Assembly: GCF_001403635.1 (NCBI RefSeq)
Contig: NZ_LN879466.1
Location: 614,449 to 678,448, forward strand
Reading direction: 5' to 3'
DNA: 64,000 nucleotides
Source: Clostridium massiliamazoniense
GTDB lineage: Bacteria; Bacillota; Clostridia; Clostridiales; Clostridiaceae
Below are positions 17,709-25,663 of the stretch, piece by piece. Below the pieces are notes generated by a model. That model made no database searches and was not told the DNA's origin. It worked only from the letters and a program-made list of their open reading frames with translations. A program made the translations under genes and the position numbers. Positions within the stretch are counted from its first letter, which is position 1. Every line of letters begins with the position of its first letter.

Positions 17709-19004
17709 TTAGAAACTACGTTCTTTCTTATTATAAATTTTCATTAAGAAGTATAATGGTATTGCTATAATAAGACCTCCAAGTCCCCAAATAATTTGTT
17801 GAGATGATGATTGGCATAATATCCAAAGACTTACTAGTACAGCTATTATAGGTATTACTGGTCCTAGTGGTATTTTAAAGGAACGTTCCATTTCAGGTTT
17901 TTTCCATCTTAATACTGGTACTGCTAAACATGTTGGCAGATATTGTGCAAATCTTGAAATTGCACTTATTAAGGCTAAGTGTGTAAATGAACCAGATAGC
18001 GCTATTGGAATTGTTAAAACTACTGTAAGTGTTATAGCTAAATATGGAGTTTGGAATCTACCATATTTAGTTAATGATTTAGGTAATAAGCCATCTTCTG
18101 CAAGTGCAACTGCCATTCTTGGAGATGAAAATGAAGATGCTACATTTATTCCTATAATTGAGATTAATACACCAAGACTAACTAATATTCCACCCCAAGA
18201 GCCTAAGAATAATGAAGAGGCTGTTGTTACAGGTGTTACATCTTTAGCAAGGTTAGGTCCTAAGATACCAATAGAAACTGCTTGTATAAGTATGTATACA
18301 ATTGAAACGATTATCATTACTATAACAATGGCAATAGGTATATTTTTTGATGGATTATCCATATCTTCTGCTGCAAGTGCAATACTTTCAAAGCCAGTGA
18401 AAGCAAAGAAGATTAAAAGAGCAGCAGCACCAAATGAACCATGTGTATATACTCCATGTGGAAATAGAGGAGTAAAGTTATGTAGTTTCATAAAGAAAAC
18501 ACCAGCACCTATGAATATTATAAGAGGAATTATTTTTCCTATAGTAGCAATATTCATTATTATTTTTGTGAAGTTAACTCCAACAATATTAAGTACACCT
18601 AAAGCTATTAAGAACAGAACAACGATTACGTCTTTTGTCATACCGTGATCGGCTGCTGGCCAAAATACTGATAGAGCAGTAGTGAATCCAACTGCCATTG
18701 TAGCCCATGCTATTACACAAATGGCATAAGTCATAATACCAACTTCAAAGGCTGCAAAGTTACCAAAGGCTTCTCGTGTATAGACATAAGGACCACCATT
18801 TCTTTTGAACATTCCACCCATTTCAGCGAAACAAAGTGCTATGGTTATTGTTAAGAATGCATCAAATAAGATTACATATAAGCTGGCAGGTCCTATAAGT
18901 TCCATTGCTTTGTTTGGAAGCAGGAAAATCCCACTTCCAACAATGGCATTAAACCCTAAAAGAATGATACTAAGAAAACCTATTTTAGATTTATTTTTTC
19001 CCAT
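17709..19004 (-). CDS. APC-family amino-acid permease
   Basis: An integral membrane amino-acid transporter of about 431 residues with about 12 helices. The APC signature is at the start: SIILLGFNAIVGSGIFLLP, and AEMGGMFKRNGGPYVYTREA follows. FFAFTGFESIALAAEDMDNP is the classic helix 6 region. The reading frame extends 8 codons further upstream, but AAAGAGGT sits correctly for the ATG at 19004. It lies 72 bases after the C26 hydrolase gene and shares its T-box leader, so substrate and regulation are probably linked. The T-box specifier suggests cysteine or a cysteine-containing compound; that is inference. Confidence 0.88.
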   Translation of the reverse strand: MGKNKSKIGFLSIILLGFNAIVGSGIFLLPNKAMELIGPASLYVILFDAFLTITIALCFAEMGGMFKRNGGPYVYTREAFGNFAAFEVGIMTYAICVIAWATMAVGFTTALSVFWPAADHGMTKDVIVVLFLIALGVLNIVGVNFTKIIMNIATIGKIIPLIIFIGAGVFFMKLHNFTPLFPHGVYTHGSFGAAALLIFFAFTGFESIALAAEDMDNPSKNIPIAIVIVMIIVSIVYILIQAVSIGILGPNLAKDVTPVTTASSLFLGSWGGILVSLGVLISIIGINVASSFSSPRMAVALAEDGLLPKSLTKYGRFQTPYLAITLTVVLTIPIALSGSFTHLALISAISRFAQYLPTCLAVPVLRWKKPEMERSFKIPLGPVIPIIAVLVSLWILCQSSSQQIIWGLGGLIIAIPLYFLMKIYNKKERSF

Positions 19005-19076
19005 CGGTTTACCTCTTTCTTTTTTCATTTGTTTTAAAAAGTATATTTAATAGTATTTTTACTTAAATATTTAGTT

Positions 19077-19805
19077 TTATTTATCAATTGAATTTAAAAA
19101 GTATTTAAATAGATTTAGCATTGACTCATTGTTATGAGATAAAGCTTCAGGATGCCATTGAATTCCCATTACAAAGGAGCCATCAATTTTTTCTATAGCT
19201 TCAATAATACCATCTTTAGATGTTGCTACAGCTTTAAAACCAGGAGCTAGATCCTTTATTGCTAAGTGGTGTAATGAATTTACTAGGGCTGTTTCACCTA
19301 ATATGCTATATAACATTGAAGTTTTATCAATATCTATTGTATGGCTTACTTCAGTTCCATGATTGCCTTGAACATGATTTATATAAGTTCCTTCCTTTAA
19401 AGAAATATCTTGATAAAGACTTCCACCATTAACAACATTAATAATTTGATGTCCTCTACAAATTCCTAAAAGTGGAATTGATTTTTCTATAGCTTTTTTT
19501 GCTAAATAAAATTCAAATTCATCTCTTTCGAAGCAAGTGGCTTGAAGTAATTTATGTGGCTCTTCATTGTATCTTAAGGGGTCGATATCATAACCACCAG
19601 AAATTATTAGAACATCTATAAGTTCAAGATGTTTATCAAGAATTTCTTTATCTGTAGTAACTGGTAAAATAATAGGAATTCCGCCAGCTGCAATTACAGA
19701 AGAAATATAATCATCAAAAATTTTAATTCTCTTACATCCAGCAAAAGGAGGAAGATCAGTTGCTACTTCTATATTTGCTGATATACCTATAATTTTATTT
19801 TTCAT
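19077..19805 (-). CDS. Class I glutamine amidotransferase-like gamma-glutamyl hydrolase (peptidase C26, PuuD-like)
   Basis: 242 residues. The nucleophile Cys is in LLGICRGHQIINVVNGG and the His-Glu pair in MGIQWHPEAL; PLRYNEEP and VLIISGGYDIDP fit the family. Members cleave gamma-glutamyl amide bonds, as PuuD does with gamma-glutamyl-GABA. It is the first gene after a T-box leader and is followed by an APC permease. With a Cys specifier, a substrate such as gamma-glutamyl-cysteine or a glutathione breakdown product is plausible but unproven. Confidence 0.88.
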   Translation of the reverse strand: MKNKIIGISANIEVATDLPPFAGCKRIKIFDDYISSVIAAGGIPIILPVTTDKEILDKHLELIDVLIISGGYDIDPLRYNEEPHKLLQATCFERDEFEFYLAKKAIEKSIPLLGICRGHQIINVVNGGSLYQDISLKEGTYINHVQGNHGTEVSHTIDIDKTSMLYSILGETALVNSLHHLAIKDLAPGFKAVATSKDGIIEAIEKIDGSFVMGIQWHPEALSHNNESMLNLFKYFLNSIDK

Positions 19806-19855
19806 ATTGTACCTCCATTATTTTTTTAAATTGTATAAAAAAAAAGAACTATAAT

Positions 19856-20112
19856 CAAAAAATAGAGACGAAGACAAACTTCGTGGTTCCACTCTACTTC
19901 AGACAAAAGTCCCTCATTAAAAACATCATTATAAATGCCTTAAGCTATAACGGGCTTTACCGTATATCCTTACTAAAAAATTGGGGATATAAACTCCGTA
20001 GTGCACTTTCACATAAAATACATGTTAGAAGCTTCTCAGCTACTGCTTCCTCTCTGTAAACTGCAGGCTTTATGTTACTTTTCTACTTCATAGTTTTTCC
20101 GACTATCTTGAT
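19856..20112 (-). ncRNA. T-box leader controlling the C26 hydrolase/permease operon, probable Cys specifier
   Basis: The minus strand carries the T-box sequence GTGGAACCACG (plus 19882-19892). It is followed by a terminator stem ACGAAG/CTTCGT with CTCT and a T run ending near 19856. Stem I includes AGAGAGGAAG and GTAGCTGAGAAGCTTC. In the specifier bulge, flanked by helices ACATAAA/TTTATGT and GTAG/CTAC, alignment to the TyrS T-box at 44370 puts TGC (plus 20003-20005), then A, in the specifier position. That reads as cysteine; Ala (GCA) is the next possibility. Confidence 0.88.
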
Positions 20113-20136
20113 AGGATTTTAAGTTTTCATAAATTA

Positions 20137-20165
20137 ATTATATTAATTAAATTTAAAACTGTCAA
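20137..20165 (-). promoter_or_regulatory. Consensus sigma-A promoter of the T-box operon
   Basis: On the minus strand TTGACA (20160-20165) and TATAAT (20137-20142) are both perfect, with a 17-base spacer. It lies just upstream of the T-box leader. Confidence 0.9.
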
Positions 20166-20283
20166 CAAAATCAATTGAGAATAAGAAAAAAAGTTAATAT
20201 AAAGTTAATTAATTGTTTGTTATATATTATGAAATAGGGACTTTTATAGTTACAAAAATATAAAAAAGATTAAAGACAAGTAA

Positions 20284-20340
20284 AAAAAGTGACTGAATCT
20301 CAAAAGAAATTTTCTTTTAAACAGTCACTTTAAATTTAAA
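20284..20340 (-). terminator. Terminator of brnQ
   Basis: AAGTGACTG and CAGTCACTT form the outer stem, with AAAAGAAA/TTTCTTTT inside. On the minus strand a T7 tract follows. Confidence 0.85.
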
Positions 20341-20345
20341 ATTAT

Positions 20346-21647
20346 TTAATTATCCATTAGGGTATCTACATTATCAGTTGGCTTTGTATCATGCTTTAAA
20401 AAATAATTAGATATTATAAAAGCAATTATAAATGGTAGAACCCATGAAAAGCCTATATCACTAAGTGGTAAATAAGAAAGTAAATTTTTTATAGAAGGTA
20501 CTTTTGTACTTATAAATGTTAAAATACTAAAAAGTAAAGTTGTATATGTGCTATATTTAATTGTTAAGTTACTTTTTAGTTTTGAATCAAATAAGTTAAG
20601 TAAAATTATTACTATAGAAACTGGATAAATTATGCTAAGTAAGGATGCAGAGAAGGATATTATCTTATCTAATCCAAAGTTAGCTAAAAATATACTTACT
20701 ACTGACATTATTATTACATTAACTTTATATTTTAGCTTACCATTAGAAACTCTTTCAAAAAATTCTCCCCCTGCTGATAAGAGCCCTATAGAGGTTGTTA
20801 AGCAAGCTAATCCGAAGGCTATGCCAATAGCTAAAGCTCCAAAGTTACCCAAAATAGATTTTGATAGGAATATTAACAATTGAGAATTTGTTAATCCATT
20901 AGCTAAATTACCAGTCTTTGCACCTAGGAAAATTAATCCTCCATATATAATAGCTAGTCCAACAATTGCTATAACTGATGCTCTAAGAGTAACACCAATT
21001 ACCTCTTTATTTTTATATCCCTTTGATTTAACAGAGCCAATTATAAGTGTAGCAAAAACAATAGAAGCTATGGCATCCATAGTTTGGTATCCTTCAATTA
21101 ATGAATGAGATAATGGTTTTGTGATTGTACTTTGAGAAAAATTACTTATAGGGCTTATAAATCCTTTTGCTAATAATAGAACAAGTATTAGTAATAAAAT
21201 TGGTGTTAAATACTTTCCAATAGCCTCAATAATTTTTGTAGGTTTTAAAACAAAAATTAAATTTATAGCAAAGTAAACTATAATAAAAATAAACTGATTT
21301 ACATTTTGAAAGTTTGGTAAAATTGATATTTCAAAAGTTGATGCTGCTGTTCTTGGTATAGCAAGTAATGGTCCAATTAATAAAAATAGTGTTATAGAGT
21401 AGACTTTAGAGAAGGTTGGACCAACTTTAGCAGACATATTTTCAAAATTTCCATTATTTTTGGTACAAGCAATTAATCCTAATAGAGGAAGACCGACTCC
21501 CATTATGGTGAAACCAATAATTCCGAGCCAATAATTATTTCCCAGGCTTTGTCCAAGTGTTGGTGGAAATATTAGATTACCAGCACCAAAAAACATTGAA
21601 AACAAAGCAAAACCTATGATTATGTAGTCTTTAGTTTTACTATTCAT
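20346..21647 (-). CDS. brnQ: Branched-chain amino-acid transporter (LIVCS family)
   Basis: 433 residues, about 12 membrane helices. The N-terminal family signature is clear: GFALFSMFFGAGNLIFPP, then IGFTIMGVGLPLLG and GPLLAIPRTAASTFEIS. It takes up Leu/Ile/Val with Na+ or H+. AGGAG precedes the ATG. It is a single gene with its own terminator; the 670-base gap upstream holds a repeat element. Confidence 0.95.
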   Translation of the reverse strand: MNSKTKDYIIIGFALFSMFFGAGNLIFPPTLGQSLGNNYWLGIIGFTIMGVGLPLLGLIACTKNNGNFENMSAKVGPTFSKVYSITLFLLIGPLLAIPRTAASTFEISILPNFQNVNQFIFIIVYFAINLIFVLKPTKIIEAIGKYLTPILLLILVLLLAKGFISPISNFSQSTITKPLSHSLIEGYQTMDAIASIVFATLIIGSVKSKGYKNKEVIGVTLRASVIAIVGLAIIYGGLIFLGAKTGNLANGLTNSQLLIFLSKSILGNFGALAIGIAFGLACLTTSIGLLSAGGEFFERVSNGKLKYKVNVIIMSVVSIFLANFGLDKIISFSASLLSIIYPVSIVIILLNLFDSKLKSNLTIKYSTYTTLLFSILTFISTKVPSIKNLLSYLPLSDIGFSWVLPFIIAFIISNYFLKHDTKPTDNVDTLMDN

Positions 21648-21871
21648 AATATGATTCTCCTTTTCGTAAAATAAGGTTTAATAAGGTAAAAATTTAATGA
21701 GGTAAAAAGTTTATTAAGTTATTAATATTAAATTAATAATATCAAAATAAATTTACCAATTCAATAAAGAAAAAGTTAAAAAAATAATAAAATTACAATA
21801 AAACAATTGTTGAAAAAGTATAATAATTTTTTGAAAGAATATTATCTATATGATAGGATAAGTGTATAAAC

Positions 21872-22061
21872 GTAGACTTAATTCAGATGGAGTTTTGATT
21901 CCATTTGAATGTTTAGTGGTCGTTAGCTAGAAACGTGAGGCTGTTTATCTCCTACTTAAGTGACTATCTAAATCTTGATTTAGTTATAGGAACTTACTCA
22001 GCGAGCAATACGAGTCGAGTTTCCTATAGAAGATGGGAGTATTGCAGCCTCTAGCTATCAG
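21872..22061 (+). repeat. Dispersed intergenic repeat, full-length copy
   Basis: About 190 bases in three parts. The head is GTAGACTTAATTCAGATGGAG then TTTTGATTCCATTTG. An arm, GCTAG...GAGGCTG, pairs with CAGCCTCTAGC at the 3' end. The centre has hairpins CTAAATC/GATTTAG and TATAGGAA/TTTCCTATA. Heads, arms or centres recur separately at 17386, 44167, 58330 and (inverted) 62570. It could be a MITE-like element or a structured RNA; no ORF. Confidence 0.7.
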
Positions 22062-22154
22062 ATAAAATGAGAATTGAAGACGGAGAAGAAAAAATAAGTT
22101 AGGTTCCGTTATTATTGAATTTTTAATTTGCTTTATATTAAAGATTAATATAAA

Positions 22155-22262
22155 CTGAAATTTAGCTAGGATAGAGTTAAAACTCCATCTAGATTTTAGT
22201 TGGAGTTATTTAGGGACTTATGTCTGTTTATGTTTAGTTTATAAAGTACTAGAATAGACAAG
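22155..22262 (-). repeat. Dispersed repeat, inverted head plus tail module
   Basis: The minus strand of 22155-22186 reads GGAGTTTTAACTCTATC then CTAGCTAAATTTCA, closely matching 58344-58375. It is followed on the plus strand by the tail-type module at 22188-22262 (GATTTTAGTTGGAGTT, TGTTTATG, TTATAAAGTACTAG). Confidence 0.55.
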
Positions 22263-22319
22263 CGTTAGTCAGGGGATGAAGACTTTAATATTATGTATGA
22301 CAAATTGGAGGAGTATTAA

Positions 22320-23192
22320 ATGAAAGTACGTAAAGCAATTATTCCAGCTGCAGGATTAGGAACAAGATTTTTGCCAGCAACAAAGGCACAACCTAAGGAA
22401 ATGTTACCTATAGTTGATAAGCCAACAATTCAATATATTATAGAAGAGGCTATAGCATCAGGAATTGAAGAGATTTTAATTATTACAGGTAGAAATAAAA
22501 AATGTATAGAAGATCATTTTGACCGTAGTATAGAACTTGAATTAGAACTTGAAAAATCAGGGAAAAATGAGCTTTTAGAAATCGTTAGAGATATTTCAGA
22601 CATGGTTGATATACATTATATTAGACAAAAAGAACCAAGAGGATTGGGACATGCTATAAATTGTGCTAAGGCTTTTGTTGGAGATGAGCCTTTTGCAGTT
22701 CTTTTAGGTGATGATGTTGTATATAGTGAAAAGCCTTGTTTAAAACAACTTATGGACTGTTATGATGAATATAAAACATCTGTATTAGGAGTTCAAGCTG
22801 TTCCAGAGAAGGACGTAAATAAGTACGGAATAGTAGATGGTATACACATTGAAGATAAAGTTTATAAAGTTAAGGATTTAGTTGAAAAACCAAAAGTGGA
22901 AGAGGCACCAACAAATATAGCTATATTAGGAAGATATATAATAACTCCAGCTATATTTGAAATCCTAGATAAAACTGCACCAGGAAAAGGTGGAGAAATT
23001 CAATTAACAGACGCTCTTAAAACTTTAATTGACCAAGAAGCTATGTATGCTTATATATTTGATGGAAGAAGATATGATGTAGGATCAAAGCAAGGGTTCT
23101 TAGAAGCTACTATTGAATATGCTTTAAGAAAACCTGAAATAAAAGATGAGTTTATGGAATATTTAACAGAGAGAAAATGGGAAAATAAATAA
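22320..23192 (+). CDS. galU: UTP-glucose-1-phosphate uridylyltransferase
   Basis: 290 residues. It makes UDP-glucose for wall polymers, glycolipids and capsule. The nucleotidyltransferase signature is AAGLGTRFLPATKAQPKEML; also visible are VLLGDDVV, KYGIVDG, LVEKPKVEEAPTN and the C-terminal GRRYDVGSKQGFLEATIEYAL. Length is typical of bacterial GalU. GGAGG precedes the ATG and a terminator follows, so it is monocistronic. Its product may feed the polymers attached by the LCP enzymes. Confidence 0.96.
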   Translation: MKVRKAIIPAAGLGTRFLPATKAQPKEMLPIVDKPTIQYIIEEAIASGIEEILIITGRNKKCIEDHFDRSIELELELEKSGKNELLEIVRDISDMVDIHYIRQKEPRGLGHAINCAKAFVGDEPFAVLLGDDVVYSEKPCLKQLMDCYDEYKTSVLGVQAVPEKDVNKYGIVDGIHIEDKVYKVKDLVEKPKVEEAPTNIAILGRYIITPAIFEILDKTAPGKGGEIQLTDALKTLIDQEAMYAYIFDGRRYDVGSKQGFLEATIEYALRKPEIKDEFMEYLTERKWENK

Positions 23193-23204
23193 TTAATTAA
23201 AAGT

Positions 23205-23246
23205 GGGGGATGTAGCAAATCAGGATCTACATCCTCTGCTTTTTTA
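23205..23246 (+). terminator. Terminator of galU
   Basis: GGGGATGTAG pairs with CTACATCCTC, with a T6 run at 23240. Confidence 0.85.
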
Positions 23247-23434
23247 TTTTATTACAGGAAATTTAGTATTTAATTAAGATATTATGGCAAACTATAAAGA
23301 AAATATGATATTATTTTTATTGAGAACTGAAATTGTGTTAAAGTAAAAAACTTATTATTAATAGTTTAATTAAATTTTCAATTAATTATTTTAGCTTTAA
23401 TAACGATTATTATAAAAATGGAAGGAGAATATCT

Positions 23435-24442
23435 ATGGAAGATAAGAAGAAGGTTATATTCAGTGGAATACAACCATCAGGAGATTTAACTTTAGGGAAC
23501 TATTTAGGAGCCTTAAAAAGCTGGGTTAAACTTCAAGATGAGTATGAATGTTATTTCTGTGTTGTTGATTTACATGCAATAACAGTTAAACAAGTTCCTG
23601 CTGATTTAAGAAAAAGAACTTTAGAGATGTTAGCTATTTATATAGCTTCAGGTATAGATACAACAAAAAATACTTTATTTATTCAATCACACGTTCCAGC
23701 TCATTCAGAGTTATCATGGCTTTTAACATGTAATTCTTATGTTGGAGAATTAAGCAGAATGACTCAATATAAAGATAAAAGTCAAAAGTCAGTTAATTCA
23801 GGAGACCCAATAATAGCGGGTTTATTTAATTATCCTGTTTTAATGGCAGCAGATATTCTTTTATATCAAACAGACTTAGTTCCAGTTGGAATAGACCAAA
23901 GACAACATTTAGAACTTGCTAGAGATATAGCAGGAAGATTTAATAATGCCTATAGTGAAACATTTAAGATTCCAGAAGCATACATTCCAAAAGCTGGAGC
24001 TAAAATAATGGATTTACAAGAGCCAACTAAGAAGATGTCTAAGTCAGGGGAAAATCCTAATGGAGCTATACTTTTAATGGATAGTCCAGATGTAATTAGA
24101 AAGAAAATATCAAGAGCTGTAACAGACAGTGTTGGGGTTGTAAATTATACAGATGACCAACCTGGAGTTAAAAACCTAATAAATATACTTGCAACTATAG
24201 AAGGAATAACACCAGAAGAAGTAGTTGCCAGATTTGAAGGTAAAGGATATGCAGAATTCAAAAAAGAAGTTGGAGAAGCTATAGTAAGAGAGCTTGAGCC
24301 AGTTCAACAAAGAGTAAAAGACTTATTATCAAATAAAAAGGAACTTGAAGAAATCTACAAAGCTGGTGCTGAAAAAGCTAACTACGTAGCAATGAAAACT
24401 TTAAGAAAAACTCAAAAGAAAATAGGCCTTATTCCAAGATAA
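23435..24442 (+). CDS. trpS: Tryptophanyl-tRNA synthetase
   Basis: 335 residues. Class I signatures are present: the HIGH-like element in GIQPSGDLTLGNYLGAL and KMSKS in PTKKMSKSGENPNG. The ATP/Trp pocket shows YPVLMAADILLYQTDLVPVG and DQRQHLELARDIA. It charges tRNA-Trp. AAGGAG precedes the ATG. Unlike tyrS in this window, the 190-base upstream gap shows no T-box elements. Confidence 0.97.
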   Translation: MEDKKKVIFSGIQPSGDLTLGNYLGALKSWVKLQDEYECYFCVVDLHAITVKQVPADLRKRTLEMLAIYIASGIDTTKNTLFIQSHVPAHSELSWLLTCNSYVGELSRMTQYKDKSQKSVNSGDPIIAGLFNYPVLMAADILLYQTDLVPVGIDQRQHLELARDIAGRFNNAYSETFKIPEAYIPKAGAKIMDLQEPTKKMSKSGENPNGAILLMDSPDVIRKKISRAVTDSVGVVNYTDDQPGVKNLINILATIEGITPEEVVARFEGKGYAEFKKEVGEAIVRELEPVQQRVKDLLSNKKELEEIYKAGAEKANYVAMKTLRKTQKKIGLIPR

Positions 24443-24522
24443 TATTTAATTAAGTGTTGGTTATTAACACTTAACTTAGAAAATATTTTAATGTGTTATA
24501 TTCATATGAATATATAAAAAAT

Positions 24523-24570
24523 AAACTATCTCGAAGTAGAATAATACTACTTTAGAGGTAGTTTTATTTA
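24523..24570 (+). terminator. Terminator of trpS
   Basis: AAACTATCTC with AAGTAG pairs with CTACTT and GAGGTAGTTT, followed by TATTTATTTT. Confidence 0.85.
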
Positions 24571-24795
24571 TTTTAATTAGTATACTTTTCCTTAGGTTAA
24601 GTTTTTATTAAGTTTATTAATATAATAAGGAATTTATCATTTATTTTTGATATATTATAATCATAGTATTTTATAATTTGCTATTATTTAAACTATTAGG
24701 TTTAATTTAAGATTTATAACATTATTTTAATGGGGAATTGTTAATTAACAATATTTTAATTTGTAGTGATAGTTACGAGGGGGAATAGTAATATT
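24571..24795 (+). other. AT-rich gap before the response regulator
   Basis: No gene is seen. TTAATATAATAAGG and TTGATATATTATAATC patches could be -10 elements, but no convincing -35 partner was found. Confidence 0.3.
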
Positions 24796-25491
24796 ATGCA
24801 AGATAAAAAAATTCTTATAGTTGATGATGAGGAGCATATTAGGGAACTTATAAAATTTAATTTAGAGAAGAATGGCTATAAAACTATAACAGCCTCAACA
24901 GGAAAGGAAGGTCTTGAAATAGCAAAGGAAAGACAAGTAGACCTTATAATTTTAGATTTAATGCTTCCAGAGATGGATGGTTTTGAGGTGTGTAAGGAAA
25001 TAAGAAGGGAACATACAATAAGTTCTATACCTATAATAATGTTAACAGCTAAAGGAGAAGAAATAGATAAAATACTAGGATTAGAGCTAGGTGCTGATGA
25101 TTATATGACAAAGCCTTTTTCAGTTAGAGAATTAGTTGCTAGGGTAAAAGCGCAGTTAAGGCGGAATAATAAAACGATAGATGAAAATTTAATAAGATTT
25201 GGAGATATATCAATAAATCTTCAAACTAGAGAAGTTAAAAAATTAGATAAAAAAATAGAATTAACTCTTAAAGAATTTGAAATATTAAAATTACTTATTA
25301 AAAATAAGGGGAAAATTTTAACTAGAGAAATGTTATTAGATAGAATATGGGGTTATGAATATATAGGTGAAACAAGAACTGTAGATGTTCATATAAGACA
25401 TCTAAGACAAAAAATAGAGAATGATGATAAGAATCCTATGTATGTACAAACTATTAGAGGGGTAGGATATAAATTTTTAATTGAAGATTAG
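24796..25491 (+). CDS. OmpR/PhoB-family response regulator (PhoP/PhoB-like), no adjacent kinase
   Basis: 231 residues from the ATG at 24796; GAGGGGG lies 12 bases upstream and a GTG at 24766 has no RBS. The receiver domain has ILIVDDEEHIREL, phospho-Asp in LIILDLMLPEMDGFEV, the Thr in MLTAKGEE and Lys in DDYMTKPFS. The C-terminal winged helix ends in TRTVDVHIRHLRQKI and TIRGVGYKF. Its position upstream of pst genes suggests control of phosphate starvation. The PhoR-type histidine kinase that normally follows is absent; a molybdopterin enzyme gene takes its place. Confidence 0.88.
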   Translation: MQDKKILIVDDEEHIRELIKFNLEKNGYKTITASTGKEGLEIAKERQVDLIILDLMLPEMDGFEVCKEIRREHTISSIPIIMLTAKGEEIDKILGLELGADDYMTKPFSVRELVARVKAQLRRNNKTIDENLIRFGDISINLQTREVKKLDKKIELTLKEFEILKLLIKNKGKILTREMLLDRIWGYEYIGETRTVDVHIRHLRQKIENDDKNPMYVQTIRGVGYKFLIED

Positions 25492-25663
25492 AGTAATACA
25501 GACATTAGTGATTAGGTAAAATATTATAATTACTTTTAAGGGGATAAAAAAGTGAAAACTTTTTATTCCCTATTTATATTTTTAAGGATACAGTGTAGGT
25601 GATTAAAGAGTATTTATAATATTTTATATAGTTAATGAAAGAAGTTTAAGAGGAGTGGTATTT

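Larger units (their letters stand above)
21648..22319. other. Gap between divergent brnQ and galU
   Basis: It contains the most complete copy of the dispersed repeat (21872-22061), a second and partly inverted repeat pair (22155-22262) and the galU RBS GGAGG. The first 220 bases are very AT-rich and presumably carry the brnQ promoter; no further gene is visible. Confidence 0.5.

Noticed and set aside
23247-23434. T-box upstream of trpS
   Set aside because: No GGTGGnACC-type T-box sequence and no terminator/antiterminator pair are present.
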